Assembly: GCA_013041765.1 (NCBI GenBank)
Contig: JABDRL010000147.1
Coordinates: 1-36,352, forward strand
Length of the DNA stretch: 36,352 bases
Origin: Dactylosporangium sp.
GTDB lineage: Bacteria; Actinomycetota; Actinomycetes; Mycobacteriales; Micromonosporaceae
Direction of reading: 5' to 3'
Shown here piece by piece: positions 34,373-36,352 of this stretch. A program made the position numbers and the translations under genes. A model generated the notes under the pieces. That model saw only the letters and a list, made by a program, of their open reading frames with translations, had not been told where the DNA came from and did no database searches. Each line of letters starts with the position of its first letter. Positions within the stretch are counted from its first letter, which is position 1.

Positions 34373-34948
34373 CTACCGGTTGCCCGCCGGCACCCAGGTG
34401 ACGTCGCCGTCGGGATTGGCGACCCGGCCGAGGACGAACAGCAGATCCGACAGGCGGTTGAGGTAGGTCAGCGCCAGCGGGTTGACCCGGTCACGGTCGG
34501 TGGCGGCCAGGGCCCACGCCGAGCGCTCGGCCCGCCGGGCCACGGTGCGCGCCAGGTGCAGCAGCGCCGCCCCCGGGGTACCCCCCGGCAGGATGAACGA
34601 ATCCAGCTTCGGCAGCGGGGCGTTGAACGCCTCGCACCAGGCTTCGACCCGGGCGACGTCCGCATCGGTGATCCGCAGGGGCGGGTACCGCGGCTCGGCG
34701 ACGACGGGCGTGCACAGATCCGCGCCGACGTCGAAGAGGTCGTTCTGTACCCGGGACAGCACCGGGCGGACGTCCGCTGCCAGCTGGCCCATGGCCAGCG
34801 CCGCCCCGATGGCGGCATTGCACTCGTCAACGTCGGCGACGGCGTGGATCCGGGGATCGGTCTTGGGCACCCGGGTGCCGTCGGCGATCGCGGTCGTTCC
34901 GGCGTCGCCGGTCTTCGTGGTGATACGGGTGAGATGTACGGCAGCCAT
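34373..34948 (-). CDS. Cob(I)alamin adenosyltransferase, PduO type
   Basis: The enzyme transfers adenosyl from ATP to cob(I)alamin, making coenzyme B12. The 191-residue protein has the family signatures: the ATP-binding TRITTKTGDAGTTAIADGTRVPKTDPRIHAVADVDECNAAIG, ILPGGTPGAALLHLARTVARRAER (with the R-x3-R-R segment) and LTYLNRLSDLLFVLGR. The ATG at 34948 has a -10 hexamer 6 nt upstream. It is convergent with the DUF2550 gene (79-nt GC-rich gap, no gene seen) and divergent from murA, as in M. tuberculosis (Rv1314c). No cobalamin riboswitch fits in the short upstream region. Confidence 0.93.
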   Translation of the reverse strand: MAAVHLTRITTKTGDAGTTAIADGTRVPKTDPRIHAVADVDECNAAIGAALAMGQLAADVRPVLSRVQNDLFDVGADLCTPVVAEPRYPPLRITDADVARVEAWCEAFNAPLPKLDSFILPGGTPGAALLHLARTVARRAERSAWALAATDRDRVNPLALTYLNRLSDLLFVLGRVANPDGDVTWVPAGNR

Positions 34949-34954
34949 GATCCC

Positions 34955-34960
34955 AGCCTA
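34955..34960 (-). promoter_or_regulatory. -10 element for the adenosyltransferase gene (leaderless)
   Basis: TAGGCT on the minus strand lies exactly 6 nt before the ATG at 34948, the same hexamer and spacing as at the RCK gene. No Shine-Dalgarno lies between. Confidence 0.45.
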
Positions 34961-35014
34961 CGGGCGTGGGCGCGAGGGAAGGGTGTGCCTGGAAGTCCGG
35001 TCTGTGGGGCAACC

Positions 35015-35020
35015 TACGAT
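35015..35020 (+). promoter_or_regulatory. -10 element for murA (leaderless)
   Basis: TACGAT fits TANNNT and lies 7 nt before the GTG at 35028, with no Shine-Dalgarno between. No clear -35 was found in the 79-nt gap shared with the divergent adenosyltransferase gene. Confidence 0.45.
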
Positions 35021-35027
35021 GTGAAAC

Positions 35028-36302
35028 GTGGATCTTATCCGGGTTGTAGGTGGCACAAGACTGTCCGGTGAGGTCACCGTGGTCGGCGCCAAGAACTCCG
35101 CGCTCAAACTCATGGCCGCGGCACTGCTGGCGCCAGGACGGACCGTCCTGACCAATGTGCCGAAGATTACGGACATCGCGATCATGGCAGAGGTGCTGCG
35201 CCGTCTCGGCTGCACGGTGGAACTGACCGAGGACATCGTCGACATCGACGTGCCGGAGGACCTGCGCAGCGAGGCCGACTACGACCTCGTGCGCCGGCTG
35301 CGGGCGTCGATCTGCGCCCTGGGACCGCTCGTGGCGCGATGCGGGCAGGCCCGGGTCGCCCGGCCGGGGGGCGACGAGATCGGCTCGCGGGGTCTCGACA
35401 TGCACGTCGACGGGCTGCGCCGGATGGGCGCCGATGTCACCGGCAAGCACGGCTTCGTCATCGCCACGGCGAAGAAGCTGCACGGGGCGACGATCTGGCT
35501 GGACTTCCCCAGCGTCGGAGCGACCGAGAACCTGCTGATGGCCGCCGTCCTGGCCGACGGGGTCACCGAGATCGACAATGCGGCCCGGGAACCGGAGATC
35601 GTGGATATCTGCCGGATGCTGGAGTCGATGGGCGCCGAGATCTCCGGCGCGGGGACGTCCCGGATCGTCGTCTGCGGGGTCCGGGAACTGCGGCCGGTGA
35701 CCCACCGGACCATCGGGGACCGGATCGTCGCCGGGACCTGGGCCTTCGCCGCCGCGATGACCAGGGGAGACGTCACGGTGCGGGGGCTGGATCCGCAGTA
35801 TCTGGAGATCGCGCTGGACAAGGTCATGAGCGCTGGCGGAACCGTCGAGACGACCCAGGACACGTTCCGGGTGTCGATGGAGCGCCGCCCCCGGGGGGTC
35901 GACATCGTCACCCTGCCCTACCCGGGGTTCGCCACGGACCTGCTGCCGATGGCCGTCGGCCTGGCCTCGGTGAGCACCGGTTCCTGCCTGATCACCGAGA
36001 ACATCTTCGACGGCAGGTTCATGTTCATCGACGAGATGGCGAGGCTCGGCGCGGACATCCGCACCGACGGCCACCATGCCGTCGTCCGGGGCCGGGAACG
36101 GCTGTCCGGGGCACCGGTGACCGCGACCGACATCCGGGCGGGGGCCGGCCTGGTGATTGCCGGGCTGTGCGCGGAGGGGGTCACCGAGGTCGCCCAGGTG
36201 CACCACATCGACCGGGGATACCCGGATTTCGTCGCGGACCTGCGCACGCTCGGCGTGCCCGTGGAGCGGGTACCGGCGGCCGTCGGCCCGTTCGACCTGT
36301 AG
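35028..36302 (+). CDS. murA: UDP-N-acetylglucosamine 1-carboxyvinyltransferase (Cys-to-Asp type)
   Basis: MurA adds enolpyruvate from PEP to UDP-GlcNAc, the first committed step of peptidoglycan synthesis. The 424-residue protein has the substrate-binding [38 protein letters not shown], the [19 protein letters not shown] segment and [13 protein letters not shown]. Position 116 is Asp (GGDEIGSR) where most MurA proteins have the active-site Cys (GGCAIG). Asp at this place is known in mycobacteria and other actinobacteria and makes the enzyme insensitive to fosfomycin while keeping activity. The start is a GTG with a -10 element 7 nt upstream. Confidence 0.96.
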   Translation: MDLIRVVGGTRLSGEVTVVGAKNSALKLMAAALLAPGRTVLTNVPKITDIAIMAEVLRRLGCTVELTEDIVDIDVPEDLRSEADYDLVRRLRASICALGPLVARCGQARVARPGGDEIGSRGLDMHVDGLRRMGADVTGKHGFVIATAKKLHGATIWLDFPSVGATENLLMAAVLADGVTEIDNAAREPEIVDICRMLESMGAEISGAGTSRIVVCGVRELRPVTHRTIGDRIVAGTWAFAAAMTRGDVTVRGLDPQYLEIALDKVMSAGGTVETTQDTFRVSMERRPRGVDIVTLPYPGFATDLLPMAVGLASVSTGSCLITENIFDGRFMFIDEMARLGADIRTDGHHAVVRGRERLSGAPVTATDIRAGAGLVIAGLCAEGVTEVAQVHHIDRGYPDFVADLRTLGVPVERVPAAVGPFDL

Positions 36303-36322
36303 CGCGGCCGGCGGTGACCCGT

Positions 36323-36337
36323 CCCCCGGGGCGGGGG
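36323..36337 (+). terminator. Possible terminator hairpin after murA
   Basis: CCCCC (36323-36327) can pair with GGGGG (36333-36337) around a 5-nt loop, 20 nt after the murA stop. The stretch is so GC-rich that chance pairing is likely. Confidence 0.25.
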
Positions 36338-36352
36338 CGGCCTACACCCGGG

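Noticed and set aside
34949-35027. Cobalamin riboswitch ahead of the adenosyltransferase
   Set aside because: Only 79 nt separate it from murA and the start appears leaderless, so there is no room for the element and no B12-box was seen.

Overview
The window is high-GC actinobacterial chromosome. Gene order and protein character point to Frankia or a close relative (inference; no 16S gene or marker comparison was possible). From about 7.0 kb to the right end it follows the conserved actinobacterial order best known from Mycobacterium tuberculosis (tRNA-Arg, argS, lysA, hom, thrC, thrB, rho, rpmE, prfA, prmC, sua5, atp operon, DUF2550 gene, cobalamin adenosyltransferase, murA). That shared order supports most of the assignments.

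Left part (1 to about 7.0 kb): an accessory block ending at a tRNA gene. It holds a protein with an Hsp70/actin-like N-terminus joined to a multi-pass membrane domain, a frame-broken restriction-endonuclease-like gene, a HEPN-domain protein of a type common in defence islands, and a small gene translationally coupled to a large serine recombinase. The recombinase reading frame runs through a 34-bp perfect palindrome and stops inside the 3' half of tRNA-Arg(CCG), so the tRNA is the likely boundary of an integrated element.

Middle (7.2 to 16.4 kb): the argS-lysA-hom-thrC-thrB cluster, with two components in decay. The argS reading frame is intact, but its HIGH motif reads RLGH and its KMSK region is replaced by low-complexity repeats, so it looks catalytically dead. 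thrC is a remnant with internal deletions and frame changes. Between the thrC remnant and thrB sit a Tat-type polysaccharide deacetylase, an MFS transporter, an SPFH/band-7 membrane protein and a small ribbon-helix-helix protein. lysA, hom and thrB look intact.

Right-middle (16.6 to 26.2 kb): rho with a long Arg/Asp/Ser/Gly-rich repeat insertion, rpmE, prfA (preceded by a possible 14-codon minicistron), then on the minus strand a double-RCK two-TM channel-like protein with an altered filter and a TPR-like/GGDEF diguanylate cyclase. Next come prmC, a Sua5/YrdC protein with a duplicated acidic tail, and a low-molecular-weight phosphatase-like protein.

Right (26.2 to 36.35 kb): two small membrane proteins and the full F1Fo ATP synthase operon atpBEFHAGDC. 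The epsilon subunit is short and lacks a C-terminal helical domain, and atpC has its own candidate promoter. A DUF2550 protein, a PduO-type cobalamin adenosyltransferase on the minus strand, and murA with Asp in place of the usual active-site Cys follow. Several genes (argS, the RCK gene, the adenosyltransferase, murA, gene 1) have a -10-like hexamer only 6-7 nt before the start codon, which suggests leaderless transcripts.
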